This document shows positions 43,304-60,005 of a stretch of DNA of 64,000 nucleotides, piece after piece. Source of the DNA: Rhizoclosmatium globosum (lineage: Eukaryota; Chytridiomycota; Chytridiomycetes; Chytridiales; Chytriomycetaceae); NCBI GenBank assembly GCA_002104985.1, contig MCGO01000004.1, positions 806,001-870,000 on the forward strand, given 5' to 3'. Within the stretch, counting starts at the first letter, position 1. The number at the start of each line of letters is the position of its first letter. The position numbers and the translations under genes are program-made. A model generated the notes under the pieces. That model did not search any database and was not told where the DNA came from. It saw only the letters and a list, made by a program, of their open reading frames with translations.

Positions 43304-45902
43304 ATGCAGCATTCGATACTGTGTCTAGTGCTTTCAGCAGCGGCTGTTGTGTTTTGCCAGACGAGCACGGTACACGTTGAAGGTGGACCAGGCGGACCAG
43401 CGATGATCTCGATTGATCTAGCCCGTCGAAGTGGGACTGGAATGGTAGACATTACACTTCAGGGCGGTGGTACTGGCTGGGTCGGTGTTGGAGTCGGAGC
43501 ATCGATGGCCTCGGCGACGGTGTGGGTCGCCTGGTCAGACGGCACGGGTCAGGGCACGAACATCCTCACTCAGCGAGACTCGACGATGACCTCAATGCCC
43601 ACGGTCGCTTCGGCTCAGCAGGCGAAGATAATTGCATACGATTCGACTACCACGAAGCTGCCAACAGGTGTCCTTGGTCTGACCTTCCAGGTCCCTGAGT
43701 CCTACTTTAGCTCGTCAGGCCCAACTCCAATGATCTGGGCTTACTCGGATACCCCGCCTGACAGTCCCGGCGATCCAAACTCAAACTTCTACATTCACAC
43801 AATGATGGCCGCCTTTAATGCGGACCTGAAACCACTGGGTGCCGTTGTGAATGCCGCCCCTGTCGCTACTTCCCCGGCCCCCGCTAAAACTACCTCCGCT
43901 GTCAACTCTCCTTCTGCATCAGGAAAACCATCGGCCTCTGCTGCATGTACGTTTTTTAAATTCGATTTCATCTCATCAGTGGCTGATCATCATCTCCAAA
44001 TGAATAGCCAACTCCTACTGCACAGCGACAAACTCCTTCTGCTTCCAGGCCACTATCGATTCGAAATCTGGAAACCCAATTTTTACTTTACAATCCAGCT
44101 CTAAAGGTTGGATGGCTGTGGGTGTGGGTTGTACAACCATGGCATGTGCGAATATGTATGTTGGATACAAGGCATCCAATGGAACCGCTATCATCTCCCA
44201 AAGAAGCGCAACTGGAACCACAACTCCCTCCTTCAAATCAACGACCGATTTTACACTTGTGTCTACACCATCATCAGTCTCGATTCTCTCTTCCTCAGTC
44301 CTGTCAGTCTCGTTCATGATTCCCAAGTCTGCTGTATCAATGACTTCCGACATGGACTTTATTTACGCTTTCTCCAATACTGCTCCCACATCCCCAGACT
44401 CTCCTACAGCTGCTATTACTCAACATGGTGGTAGCGATCGCGGCACATTCTCAATGAACCTTGCCACTGGACAAAGCTCCACTATCACATCTTTTGACTT
44501 TGTATTCGTCCACACGATCATCATGTTCATTGCATGGGGTGTGATTCCCTTCATTTCCATCTTTATTGCCCGATACCTCAAGTCAAGGCTCGGTCACTTA
44601 TGGTACATTCTTCACATGAGTCTTGGTCTTACTATTCTGCTGCTTACGATTATTGGACTTGTTTTGGTGGAACTCAAGATTGTGGGGCCATTGAATGTTC
44701 GGTTTAATAGTTCTTTGCATGCGTACTGTGGAGCTGCGCTTTGTTTCGGAATGTTGCCCGCACAGATTGTGTTGGGATATGTTAGTAACCACCTGTTCAG
44801 TCCAGATCGTCCTAGTGTGCCTTGGTAAGTTGTTTTTTTTTGGATTTGTAAGCTGATATTAAAAGCTGATGTTTTGTTTTATTAAAATAGGTGGGACCAA
44901 GTTCACTGGTGGCTCGGTCGGTTCTCCATCGTCTTTGCTTGGGTTGTCATGTTCCTTGGACTCAACTTGTACGGCAGCTCCATCGTCATCAAGGCTCTCT
45001 ACTTTGTCTCGATTGCGCTTGGAATCGGTGCGATTGTTGGAGGTCACTTTTTGTTTGGCGGCGCGGTGCACCATGTCAAGGGCGCCGACGGATTCGATGA
45101 TGAGATGCAGCGGTTGACTAAGCGGCCTTCTGATAAAGGCACGCTTGGAAGCAGGAAGACGACGGGCAGACGGGGACCTGGAGACGAAGAGTTTGATCGG
45201 AAGGGGACTTTGACTAGTAGCCGACGTGGAGATGATGCTGCTTCGTTAAAGAGATTTGGGACGGGGGGTACAGACCGTTCGGATAAAATGTCGAGGAGAA
45301 GTGACCGGGATTCAGACTTTAGACCGTCGAATGATCGTAGAGGCGGTGGGGCGGATAAGCGTGGAGGCGGCGGGTCGCCACGCGATGAGTTTGGGTCGGG
45401 CCCGCGACGTCCGGAGCCTGCTGGTTCGGCTTCGGGTTCTTTGGGTCGTCGTGGGGAGATGAAGTCTCCAGTGAATTCGAGAGACGGGCCACGGTCAGGC
45501 CCACCGGCTGGAGTTCGAGGGGGACGAGACAGTCCTGCTCGAAGGGATGACCGCGGCCCAAGTCCTGCTCGCCGTGATGGTGGACGTGGTGGTGATGGTG
45601 GACGTGATAGTCCTCCAAGAGGGCCTCCAAGACGTGGTAATGATGGTGGCGGGGCTGTGCCTGGACGTAGTTCTAGTGCCGGTGGTCAGAAGAAACGTCA
45701 AGACGAGGATCGGGACCGGAATGATAGACGTGGCGGTGGCGGTGATCGCAGAGATGACCGCGATGACAGACGGGGTGGGGATCGTCGGGATGATCGGGAT
45801 GATAGACGTGGTGGCAATGGTGGTGGGCGTAGTCAATCAAGGAGTCGTTCGGCCGGTCCACCTCCTAACCAGAACCGTGGACAATCCAAGTCTCGTCGTT
45901 GA
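43304..45902 (+). CDS. Secretory-pathway DOMON-DOMON-cytochrome b561 protein with RGG/RD-rich tail
   Basis: The start MQHSILCLVLSAAAVVFCQ is a signal peptide. Two DOMON haem/sugar-binding beta domains follow, the first ending near NADLKPLG and the second beginning near SFCFQATID (GWMAVGVG, MIPKSAVSM, IYAFSNTAP). Five transmembrane helices of the cytochrome b561 type carry the four expected haem-ligand histidines: FVHTIIM, WYILHMSLG, LHAYCGAA and VHWWLGR. Such proteins move electrons across the plasma membrane, often to ferric iron or to extracellular acceptors. The last helix ends near GGHFLFGGAVHHVKG. After it a cytosolic tail of about 270 residues, rich in Arg, Asp, Gly and Pro (GGDRRDDRDDRRGG and similar), runs to the stop. 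That tail is unusual for the family. There are three short introns, the last before WDQVHWW. Confidence 0.88.
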
Positions 45903-45972
45903 GAAATATCCCCCCACTTTTTTCTTTTCCCCTTTTATACTTTGTTTTTTTCATAAAATATTTAGAAGAATT

Positions 45973-48407
45973 TTAAAATTCATCCACTTTTGCTCCCAAA
46001 AACATATCTTTCAAACTCTTGTTGGAGCGCCCTGACCATGGACGCATCTTTTTGTCGTCGTCTGAAACGCTTCGACCATCAACACCAGTGATACCACTTT
46101 CTGCAGCAATTTTCCGAAACAAATCAATTTCTGCCATCATCTGATCTCCCGCTTCTGTTCCGTGAATAGAGGCTGGTCCACCATACACTGATGTTTTCTT
46201 TTTCACTTCGTTAAATGTATGGTTCAAAGCATCGACTGTTGGATTAATGAATCCTTTCAATGGTGTATCCATCAAAGCTGCTGCGAATGCATTCGGTTCT
46301 TGCACCCCCAAAACAGTTTAGTTACATTCTTTCAACCAAAGAGTTAGCATACCATCTGATTTTCCTGTAGTTGCAAGCACAAGCCAATCTTGACCGTACG
46401 CATCGAAATCAAGCGCTTCAGACCATTTCATGAGGAAATCGTGTTCCAGTTCTGTTTCGAGTTCTGCCATTGCTTGTAAAAGCTGTTCTTCGGTTTGGAA
46501 TACGACATGCGGTTTTGGTTTCTCTTGGTTTTTGTTGGTTTTGTTTATGTAATCGGCAAATGTGGGTGTGAATTCTGGGTATTCGTCTTCGGGTGTGGAT
46601 AGTTTCTTTCCTTCGTCGTATCTGTTTTTTTTTATAATCAAAGATGAGGTGTTGGGGAGGAAGGTTCGAAGTTATAGGGGAGGAGGAGCTTACAGTTTCC
46701 TCATCCATTCAAGCTTCTTGAGTTTCTTCATTTTTTCAAGCTCTTCCCGTCGTTTGAACTTTAAGTGATGGAATTTTACTTTTTTGGCGGCGGTTCGGGT
46801 TGTGGTGTCGTCGAGGAGCTCGTCTTTCCAGTTTCGTTCGACAATGGGCCTCCAGCCGTTGTTTTCGATACGTTGGTACCATCCCGCTGTACGTTACATG
46901 TGAGAAATGCAAGGAAGGTGTGAATGGAAGTGTTGCACTAAACTGTTGTTGTGGTCTTCAATATCATATCCTTTTGTAAACAACTGTCGGGGAAGGAGTT
47001 GCTTGGTTTTTGTGTAATCTCTTGGACTAAATGCATTCATGTCGACGAGTTTGTGGTGGATGAATATTTTGTAGTATATTGTTGGAGGGAATGTCGTTCC
47101 TCCGAGACGAAAGCGAACGTGTATTCCACATGCAGAGTCAATTAGTTTCGATTCTTTTGGGTTCACGTATTTGAGAAGGAAGCATGGATTTCCTGCTTCA
47201 CGGAATTGAATCAGGTTTTTGTAAAAGTAGTATATCTTGCGGGCCTAGTTTATGTTCTGTATGAATATCATGGTTGGGGAGTGGAAAAACCTTTTGGGTG
47301 TTACCGAGAAACTTCGCCAAGCTGCTTGTATTTTACATACAGCTTTCACATAGGTACTAGTCTTGTAATCTGCACGTTCTGCTTTTCGAATGATGGCGGC
47401 TTTCAACTCTCGACCCAAGTTTCCAGCCTTTTCTTCAGCGGACATTGCTTGAATAGCCTTCCATTTCTTACGAAAAACGCACATTCGAAATGTTGCTTGT
47501 ATTTTTGCAGCTGCAAAGTGTGGGTAGTCTGGTAAATAGTTGTTTTGTTGTTCAAAGATCTTGACATAGTGTCTGAACTTCCGGATTACTTTTTCCTATG
47601 GCGCATATGTCAGATATAGTGTTTTAGCGATGAAAATTTAATGGGTTCACCTGGATACTAAGGTCAAAGACTGAAGGTAGCCCCGTCAAACCCTTGAAAG
47701 TGTCCGTGTCATGTGAATCCATCGTCAACTTTGCATACACGACTGCAATAAACTTTCTTCGAACTAAAAATCCCCTCATGAAGCTTTGAATCATAATGGC
47801 CGCAGCACTTCGGGCAAGTTGCTCCTTGAGAACTTCCTTCTCCTTCAATTTCGCTTCTTGAACTGCCTCAGATGTATTCTGATTAGCAACGACTTCCACT
47901 TTTATTCCTTCATTCTTATCGAGAGAGAATTTTGTTGTTGGCTCAAGGACGGTTGTCAGCAGATTGGAGCCGTGACTGAATTGGACCACGCTAGGGTTGA
48001 AACTACCATTTAACAGACTGGGCTCATCTTCTGCGAAATCAGAGAGGGGAATTTCCTCGTGTCGCAATGCTAGCTGTTTGCAAGAGTTAAATTGCCGTTT
48101 TTTGCATGAATATTCCAACCTGTCGTGCCTCCTTTGATATCCTCAGAAGCCTTTCAAATCGATCGTTCGGAAAGTCCACAGTATTTAAGAGATCAAACGG
48201 ATCAAATCCACACAATTGAGCTACAATATTTGGATCTGCGTTATTTGCAACGGCAGAGAGCATCGACGTGGGAACTGTGAGAGTCTGTGGTTGTTCTGCT
48301 TGAGGCATGAATACCTCAGGACCACCACTCGCAGCCTCTCTCAACCGACGTTCTTGATTCTTGCGTTGCGTAAGCACCTCAGCCGTGGGCATAGGAGGAA
48401 GCTCCAT
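45973..48407 (-). CDS. IQ-motif protein resembling CXorf58/C11orf65 (flagellate-associated)
   Basis: The start at 48407 gives MELPPMPTAEVLTQRKNQERRLREAASGG. IQ-type calmodulin-binding helices follow: AAAIMIQSFMRGFLVRRKFIAVVYAK, AAAKIQATFRMCVFRKKWKAIQ and AVCKIQAAWRSFSV. The core then has NPCFLLKYVNPKESKLIDSACGIHVRFRLGGTTFPPTIYYKIFIHHKLVDMNAFSPRDY, and GWYQRIENNGWRPI. The V-R-F-R-L-G-G-x-x-F-PP-x-I-x-x-K-I-F block is what I associate with CXorf58 and C11orf65, poorly studied IQ proteins found mostly in ciliated organisms. The C-terminal half is a charged helix (EELEKMKKLKKLEWMRKLYDEG) plus a segment ending LKDMFLGAKVDEF. Several short introns are present. The flagellar role is inferred from family distribution, not from the sequence. 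Confidence 0.65.
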
Positions 48408-48615
48408 TCTTGAGATTCTGGGGGAGTAAGTGGCAGGGGTGTGTAAATCTCCGAGAAACTTGTCACAAAATAAAAAAACGTTGGATAATGAATATGCAGA
48501 GAGAGATTAACTGGGATTAATTCAAGCAATGTGAGGGAAAGGAAAGGGGAAGGGGTGAAATTGGAGCCGTGTCCGAAATTTGGCACCCATCCAACAAAAA
48601 AGCTCTGAAACAGAA

Positions 48616-52003
<3,388 letters not shown>

Positions 52004-52107
52004 TTTTGACTGTTATGATATTTAATGAAGATTGTGATTTTTTTAAAGATGGAGGAGGGAGAGAAAAGAAGGTTTGTTTTGCAAAAAGCATTTCTTAACA
52101 AAAGTTC

Positions 52108-55100
52108 ATGTCAGACAGCGAATCCGTGATTGTGCTGTCCTCTGACGAAGGCGAGCACCGGGACGAAGATGAGCTCATGACAGGCGAGTCAGGGGCCGAA
52201 TCCGAGGGTGAATACGAGGATTACAGCGGCGATGACGGTGGACATGGCGAGATGGAGACGGACAACGACGTCGGTGGTGGCGGTGGTGGTGGAGACGCAG
52301 AAGAGGAGGCGCACGACGAGCAAGGAGAAGAACAAGAACAAGAACACGAACACGAACACGAACACGAAGAGCAGGACGACGACGACGACGACGACGAAGA
52401 AGGCGGTGTGGCGGGCGACTACGGGGCCGCTGCGATGCCGGCCGACGACGACGGCGACGAGGGAAACAGCGACGGCTTCGACGAAGACGCGGATCCAGAC
52501 GGCGACGGCGATGTCTTTGAAGATGTCGAAGAAGTTGTTGTTGCGGACGAAGAAGGTGTCCGTGTCCGTGGTGGAAGAGATCCCTCAAACGCGTCGTCCG
52601 CTTTCTTTCGTCAGCGATCCGCTTCTCCGGAATTCACAATTGCCACTGCCCCTTCAATCTCTCAATCGCGTCCTCCGTCTCTTCCTCCCTCGCCGGCAAA
52701 GATGTCTCCTTCCCCGCATCCGCAACAACAGCAAATGCAGCAAATGCTGCAACTCCCTTTACCTTTGCCGCAGCAATATCCACCACATCCAACTACACAT
52801 AAAGATCCTCAAATTACACGCGTTCTTGACTCATTGCGCATGCCACACCTCTCGACTTCCCTCAGATCCCTTGTTTCTCAAATACCCGGCTTCGACGTGT
52901 TTCTAGACCGCCTTGATACGGTCTTGACAGTTGAAACATCTGATACCTTGACAAATGATACCCAACAGCAGAGTTCTTCTAGTTCATCAGATAAAGGGAA
53001 GAGTGTGCTGTCGTCATCGTCGGACACGAACACAGATTTGGTTTTGTTGCGGAAGAAGGCTGAAGTTGGGAAGATGCGTTTGGATTTGGAGCTTGATTTT
53101 GGTATTGTGTTTCTGTTTATTTGTTTGTCACTATGTCTTGTTCATGTTTGTTTTTTGTAGAGGAACGCGCGCATGTCTTTGAATCGGAAACGCGAAAGTT
53201 GCGGGAACAACTGAAAGTTGTCACTTTGAAACAGCAGGAAAATATCATTTTACATGGTATGTTTTTCAATGACATGACATTTGTGGAGTCTAAAATTTCA
53301 TTACAGAAAGTACATCTTCAGCGGACAATTCACGGTCCAATGCCAAACTGAAAGAATCTCTTGACAAGAGCTCCAAAGAAATTGCAGAGTTGAAGGCACA
53401 GATAACTGCACTGGAGTCAGATAAACGGAACCTGTCCTTGGTCGTCAATGGAAAGATTCAGGAAACAGATTCATATTATCGTATGTATAATGTATCGCGC
53501 TTTCCTTATACTAATGCTTTTGCATTTTCAGGTGAAATGGTACACCTACGTAAAGACCTTGACCAATCTCGCACCGACTCACGATCCCTTCAAGACCTTC
53601 TCCATACCTCACAATCGGCTGAATCAAAATATAAGCTTCTTCATCTGAGTGCGAGTCAGGAAGTTGATATGTTGAAACAGAATGCTGAGTGGTTGCAACA
53701 AGAGCTGACGCGTAAAACCGATGAGTATCGGTCGTATCGAGCGGAAAAAGCTGCAGAAGTTATTAAACTGCAACAAGGACTTGAGGAAGCTGTGAATGCG
53801 AAACGGTTGTATGAAGGAAAGAGTCGAAATTTGGAGGAACGAGTTGTTGTGCACGAGAAGCGTATTTTTGAATTGATGGGTCAAATTCAAGAGGTTTGCT
53901 TTCTATTATTTTATTCTTTTGGATTAGGCTTTGATAGCAACACACTACAACAAAACACAGGAAAAGGAAAAGCTTGTGAGCCAAGCACTTGCCTTCAAAA
54001 ACGAAATGAATTCCCAAACGCGAATTTCGGAGCATAATCAGGCTCAGTACGAGGAACTCAGCAGACAGTTTATGGAGCACCAACAGGTGGTTCGAGATAC
54101 CCAGCATGCATTAGACGAACTTATGCTTGCGAAGACTGCTGCTGAGAAGAAGGTTGTTGAATTAGAAGCACTGAGTCAAGAGAGGAAGACGCGGTTGGAT
54201 GAATTGGAGAAGCAGTTGGAGGCAATTAATAAGGAGGCAATTCATAATGTTGTTGGAACTGATGTAAGAATCCGTTTGTTATGTAATGTTTATTACCTGA
54301 CGGAATCTGATATGTTTGTTTGCAGTTATCTATTATTGGCCCCGCTGCTCAAGCCGCGAATGCATTGCAAAAGTCTGGAAAGACTTTCACTCAAATAGTA
54401 AGATGCTATTACATGTTATATTGGAAGCTAATCAAGACCATTCAAGTACCTGGAATACATCAGCCTGAATGACGAAAACATTGGCCTTAAATCAGATGTT
54501 GCGCGTTTGACCGAGCACTTGAACGGTGTATTGAATGATCTTAATGAACGAGTTGAGTCTATATTTGGTTTATTTGCGGGTTTCTGATTTCAAGTAAATA
54601 GGCACCCATAATTAAGCAAGTCTCAGAAGACAAGCAAATGCTTGAAAAAGATATGGAGAAGATGCTGCAAGAAATGAATCGGTGCCAGGAGGAACGAGAA
54701 GAGGCTGTTGCATTTGCTACCAATGCGAAGGAGCAAATTGAGGCTTTGAGCCTCAAAAACAAAAGTCTGGATCAAGGTTCATATCATCAAGTAGTGAATT
54801 CTGGTCAACTTAAACTCTTTATTAGAATCACATGATTTGGGCCGTCAAGTTCAACATTTATTGCTCGAACTAGAAAGGCTGAAAGCTGGTCCCAACTTGG
54901 ACCTTCGATCTCGTTCTCCAATTCTCCGCAACGCCGACCCCTCCCAATCAACCCACAGCGGTCGCATTATATCAGAACGCCTCGTTCTCTTTGACTCCAT
55001 CACCGAAATGCAAGCACAGAATCAGCAACTCCGCAGTTCCCTTCGCAGTGTCAGCGACGCGCTAGCAAAACTCGAACAAAACGTTGCAGCACAAGTTGAA

Positions 55101-58100
55101 GCAAAAGTGAGCCATGAGTTGGAGGAAACAGTGGTTGTCCTGCACGACTTGCGTGAGCAAGTCCGTGTTGCGAATTTGAAGTATGATACGATTGTAAGGG
55201 AGCGTGATGAATTGAAATGGGCGCTTGAAAATGGTGGTGGTAGTGGTAATGGTGGGGAAAGTGATGTTATGCGAGCAAGTATTGGAAGTAGCAGTGTATT
55301 TGGGTCTAGCCGGATGGAGGTTTCTACACCGACTCCACGGTTTAGAGCGTCTGTTTCTTCGCGGCCTGGAACTCCTATGCTTCCTGGAAGTGGGGCTCTT
55401 GGGTCTCGGTTTGTTGGTTATGATGCTGGAGCGCAGTTGTTGAATGTTCAGGTTTTACAAGTTTCCCTTTTCAAGCTTGTGCTAGAGCTGATATTGTCTT
55501 GTTTTCTAATGTAGAATGAGTTCGAGGAGTTCAAGCAGACTGCCATGGCTGATATTCAAAAGTTTCGATTGTTGAATGATGAACTGAGTAAAGTCAAAGC
55601 AGAACTGGATGTACAAGTTGCTCGACTCCAAAGCTCCTTGGATAACTCGAACGGTGAGCGATATTTTGTTTTTTAGTGGTCCTAATTGACCGATCGGTGA
55701 ATGGAATATAGAACGCAACAGAACGTTGTTGGAGCAGTTTGAAGCCTCCAAACTTGAATGTACACAACTGCATAATCAAGTTGAATCATACATGAAGCAA
55801 CAATCAGTCAATGAAGCCCGATTACAAGAAGTATCGAATCAATTTTCTGAAACTCGTGCTGCTTTGGAGAGTAAGTCAACGGAGCTGCGGTTGTTACGAT
55901 CCGATCGAGAAGCTCTTGTCGTCAGAGAAGCGAAATTCGCAGCCGAAAATGAATCTCTTACGCAGCATTTGACTTCTGTGAAAGAACAGTTGTCAAGAGT
56001 GCAGAAAATGTATGACGATACCAATTCATTTAGCCGTGAGAGTACGGCGAAGGCTGAGGAGAAAGTGAAGGGGCTGGATGGACAGATGTAATGTGTTTTT
56101 GGATTGCTTTTGTTGGTTTCTCATTGCTTTCTTTGTGGTTTTAGCACACTTTTGCGAGCTCAGCTATCAGCTGCTCAGGATGACGCTCGAATTCGAAGCT
56201 TGCGTTATGAAACGAATATTAGCGATGCCAGATACCAGATTGAACGTCTTGTAAGTGAACTCGCGGTTTATTTTGGTCTGTATTTGCTCAAGTTTTATGC
56301 CTCGCAGAATGCCGAACTCGCCGAAGCTGTGCGACTGAAAGAAGTTTCGAAAGCGGAAGAGCGCCGTTTGACACAACATTCCGAAGATTTGAGGTTGCGA
56401 TTGACTTCTGCAGAGAGAAAAGTGGATCAGTTACAAGGCTCAATTAATGAAGCTTTGAGTACTCCTGAATCTGTCCGGTTACGTGAAGCCAAGAGTGAAA
56501 TTGCTGACTTGAAGTAAGTTTTAACTTATAGATTCTGGTTACTGATATATCTTGTATCAGAATCGAGTTGCAAACAACACAAACTGCCTTAGACGCACAA
56601 AAAGCTCATTCTGAGCAGTATAAAGCCATTGCGGCTTCTTCTGAAGAGAAATTAGCGGAACGTTTGGCAGAATTTAATGCAACATATGACCGCTTCAAAA
56701 CTGAAATGGAAGAGCGTGTGGCTATCTTGCAGGTACAACGCGTCTTTTGTGCTACGAAAACAGACTTATCCTCTTTTATTTTCATTTAAGGCGGAGAAGC
56801 AAAGCTTGGAGGAAAGTAGAATAACAGCTGAAGCCAAACTTGCAGAAGTTACAAGTAGATTGGAGAAAGAGAATCATACTAGTAGCTTGGAGCTCAAGGC
56901 TTTGCAAGCAGCCAATTCTGAACTGCAAAACACTGTTTCAAAGCTCGAAAACTCTGAGAAATTGGTTCGTTTTCTTGGCTGACTCCATTAAGGTACTTTG
57001 ATGTTAATGCTGTTATCATTTCTAGGCCGAAACATCCATTAAATCTTTGAATGATGAGTTGACTGTTCTTCAACATCGTTTGGCTGAGTCAAGAGAGGCG
57101 TATGAAAGAGTTGTTCGTACTGAAGCTGATAGGATCAAGACTCTTGAATCTGTCAAACGTGACCTAAAGGAAGCTCGCGAGGAAGTTCTTCAGTTCAAGG
57201 TATAGGTATTGTTTGGTTCGAGTAGTTGGACTTAATGTGGCACCTAGGAGCAAGCATTGTTCGCTGAGGGAGACGTTGAAGCAAACAAAAAGTTGTGGGA
57301 AAGCGCCAAGGAGAAGTTGGAGGAAGAGTTGTCGTCCTTGAGGAAAACGTGAGTTGCTTCGTTGATATCGAAAGATTCGGATCATTCACACAATTTCAGC
57401 AATCAAGATCTCTCTGTACAAAACAAAATACTCCACAACCAATTTGAGTCTTTATCGGCTCGAATGGTGTCCAGCCTTGATGCTGAAGGAGAGTCTTTGA
57501 CAGTCGGTTCGCAAGAAGATCAGGAGCGAATGGAGCTTATTCGTCACTTGCGCCGTGATAAAGACAATTTGGCGAAAGACTTTGAAGTTTCGAAACAAAA
57601 TGTGGAACGTTTACAAAAACAAGTAGACCAGCTACAATCGTTGTTGGACGAGTCTCGAAGCAAACTTGAGAATGTGAGAAACCAATATGATACCCCTTGG
57701 AAACTTTCGATATTGATGATGATGTTTGATGCAGGAGCGCAAGTCTCAAAAGTCGGCGGGCGAATTGGAAGCTTTGAACAAGGAGCTCTTGTCGAAGATT
57801 GATCGTGTGAATGTCTTGACGGAGTCAAATGCAACCCTGCGTCATCACAACAATGTCATCACTCGAAAATTAGACACTCTTGAAGCCAAACTTCGCGCCA
57901 AGGAAATTGAGTACAGTCCTTTGAGAGGTTAGGCTTTCCTGCAATGGGGTGTATTGTGGATTTTAACTCTTAATTTCAGAGCAAAATGGTACTCTTTTGG
58001 CTGAGATTGAAGCATTCAAATCCCAAGTGCGCAGTTTGGAAGCTGAAAACATGAAGCTACTTGGCAGAGCGAATGAGATTCTTGGCAAATATAACGTAAG

Positions 58101-59786
58101 TTGTTAGAATGCCTGAATGTGTCGTACTTAATTGTTCGAATCAGCGTGTTGACCCAGCAGAGCATCAAGCACTGAAAGATCGTGTTGTTGAGTTGGAAGG
58201 AAAGCTCAACAAGTGTGAAGCTGACGGCAAAGTGGCTGCTGATAAACTGACAGAAATAACCCAAAGCTCTGAAGCCCGGATTTCCGCTTTAACAGCAGAA
58301 ATTAATGAACTTCGAGCCGCTGCTCAAACTGCGAAAGAGGATGCTGCCAAGTTAAAAGACGAGCTTGCAGAGCAAACCAAGTCCAGTGAAGTAAGTTGCA
58401 AAATAATCTAACATTGGCCATTAATATCATGCCCTAGTTGGTTCCTCAATTGAGATCAGAAGTTGAACGATTGAACGAGAAAGTGAAAGCGAAAGTAACT
58501 GAGGCGAACAGGCTCATCGTGACGAAAAATACCAAAATTACAGAGTTGAACGAAGAGAAGCGTGTTTTAGAAGAATCCAAAAAGACTTTGGAAGAATCTT
58601 ACGCCAACCTGTCCAAATTGTCTGAAACGTTTGAGACCGAAAAGGTGCGTTACTAATTTGATTCATGGACACGCTAATAATGTTCTGATAGCTGGAATGG
58701 CAAGTGTCAAATCAAATGTTGGAAAGGTTGAATGCTGAGCTGACCACAAAGCTGGAGACTTTGACTGGTGAAAGTCAAGCGAGTGATAAAATCGCAACAA
58801 AACCTGATGAACAACAAGCGCAACTGCCGGTGATTCAACAGATTCAGCAACAACAGCAGCAACAAGCACCTGCTGTACCGCCTTCACCTTCACCTTCTTC
58901 AAAACGTCCACGCGAAGACGAACAAGTCCCACCTTCAACCACTTCTCTGGTTTCGACTCAGCAGCCTGAGACTTTAGCTGACGAATCAGTTGCAAAACGT
59001 GTTCGTGTAGCTGATGCTGTTGAAGAGACTTCGACAAAGCCTGAGGTGCCAACTGCTGATGCGGTAGTCGCTTCAACAGCTACATTGACAGCTACACCTG
59101 CCCCGGTGAAAATTCAGCGAGCTCCTGGCGTAACTCCTTCTGCTACTCCTGCCGTACAAATTCTGCCTCAAACACCGCTTCCTGAAACTCCAAAACCAGC
59201 TGAAGTGGTTAAGGACAAAGCGTCAACATTGAACGAGATTCTGCAAAAGAAAATGGCAAACTTGAAGAAAGAGGGAATTGCATCTGGTTCTTCCAGTCCA
59301 GCCCAACAAGCTGTTGTCACTGAACCTACACCAGTTGTAGCGACCACAATCGCAAGCGCTACACCTGTTGGCATCGAAGTTTCTATTCCTCCCAACCAAT
59401 CTGCATTTGCTACCACTTCAGCTTTTGCTTCAGTTTCAGGAGTATTGGGAAAAGGAAACGTTCGAATTCGTCCTCCTGGTGAGCAAGCTCCTGTTGTAGC
59501 TGTCACATCACCAGCAGTACCAGTAGCTGTTCGTCCAGTTCGTGGGAGACCTGTCCAGCAAAATACTGCAAGACAAGCTATTCAACAGATTCAGTATCAA
59601 CAGAATCCTCAAACTCCTGGTGCTGCAGTTCGGCCTGGAACGCTTCTGCGTCGACCTCCTCGTGGTGGATCTATTAACAGCAGCCCAGTCGGAGGAGCTC
59701 CTCCAATTCAACAAATTGGACAACAGCAACAGCAAGGTTTGGGAAGGGGTCAGGGGCGTGGAGTTCGTCCACCTCCTCAAGGATGA
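52108..59786 (+). CDS. TPR: Nuclear basket protein TPR/Mlp1 (giant coiled coil)
   Basis: TPR/Mlp proteins form the nuclear pore basket and act in mRNA quality control and spindle-checkpoint anchoring. One gene of about 7.7 kb with about 20 short introns runs in one direction. The first exon is highly acidic (about 52108-52600: Asp/Glu runs with an EHEHEHEH patch), then Pro/Gln-rich. From 53160 to 58680 nearly every exon encodes heptad coiled coil, such as ERAHVFESETRKLREQLK, SQEVDMLKQNAEWLQQELTRKTDEY and EVERLNEKVKAKVTEANRLI. The stretch SERLVLFDSITEMQAQNQQLRSSLRSVSDALAKLE matches the conserved TPR/Mlp motif, the best anchor for this call. The last exon is Pro/Ala/Thr/Gln-rich, with a basic KRPREDEQ and VAKRVRVAD (possible nuclear signals), ending GQGRGVRPPPQG. 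The acidic first exon is in phase with the coiled coil (LDLELDF-EERAHVFE), so it belongs to this gene. Confidence 0.85.
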
Positions 59787-60005
59787 AATATTTTAACAAT
59801 CAAATAAACAACTGTTGATAGGCATTTTATTTCGGAATTCGGGCTGGGAATGTAATGGCGTTGAATTATTGCGATGGAGAAAGCGGATATCTGAACGGAA
59901 TATCAAACTGGAAGCAGCATATATGATCGAAAAAAGGAATTACTTGCATTCCTCCTCTTTTCCCTCCAATCTACAATTGTACTAATCACTTTCCAAAAAA
60001 ATCAG

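Noticed and set aside
45319..45861. Several long ORFs antisense to or out of frame with the cytochrome b561 tail
   Set aside because: They are by-products of the Arg/Gly/Asp repeat. Only the frame continuous with the transmembrane domain is supported.
52175..52906. Arg/His-rich and Thr/Lys-rich ORFs overlapping the acidic start of TPR
   Set aside because: They are frame shadows of Asp/Glu codon runs. Only the acidic frame continues in phase into the coiled coil.
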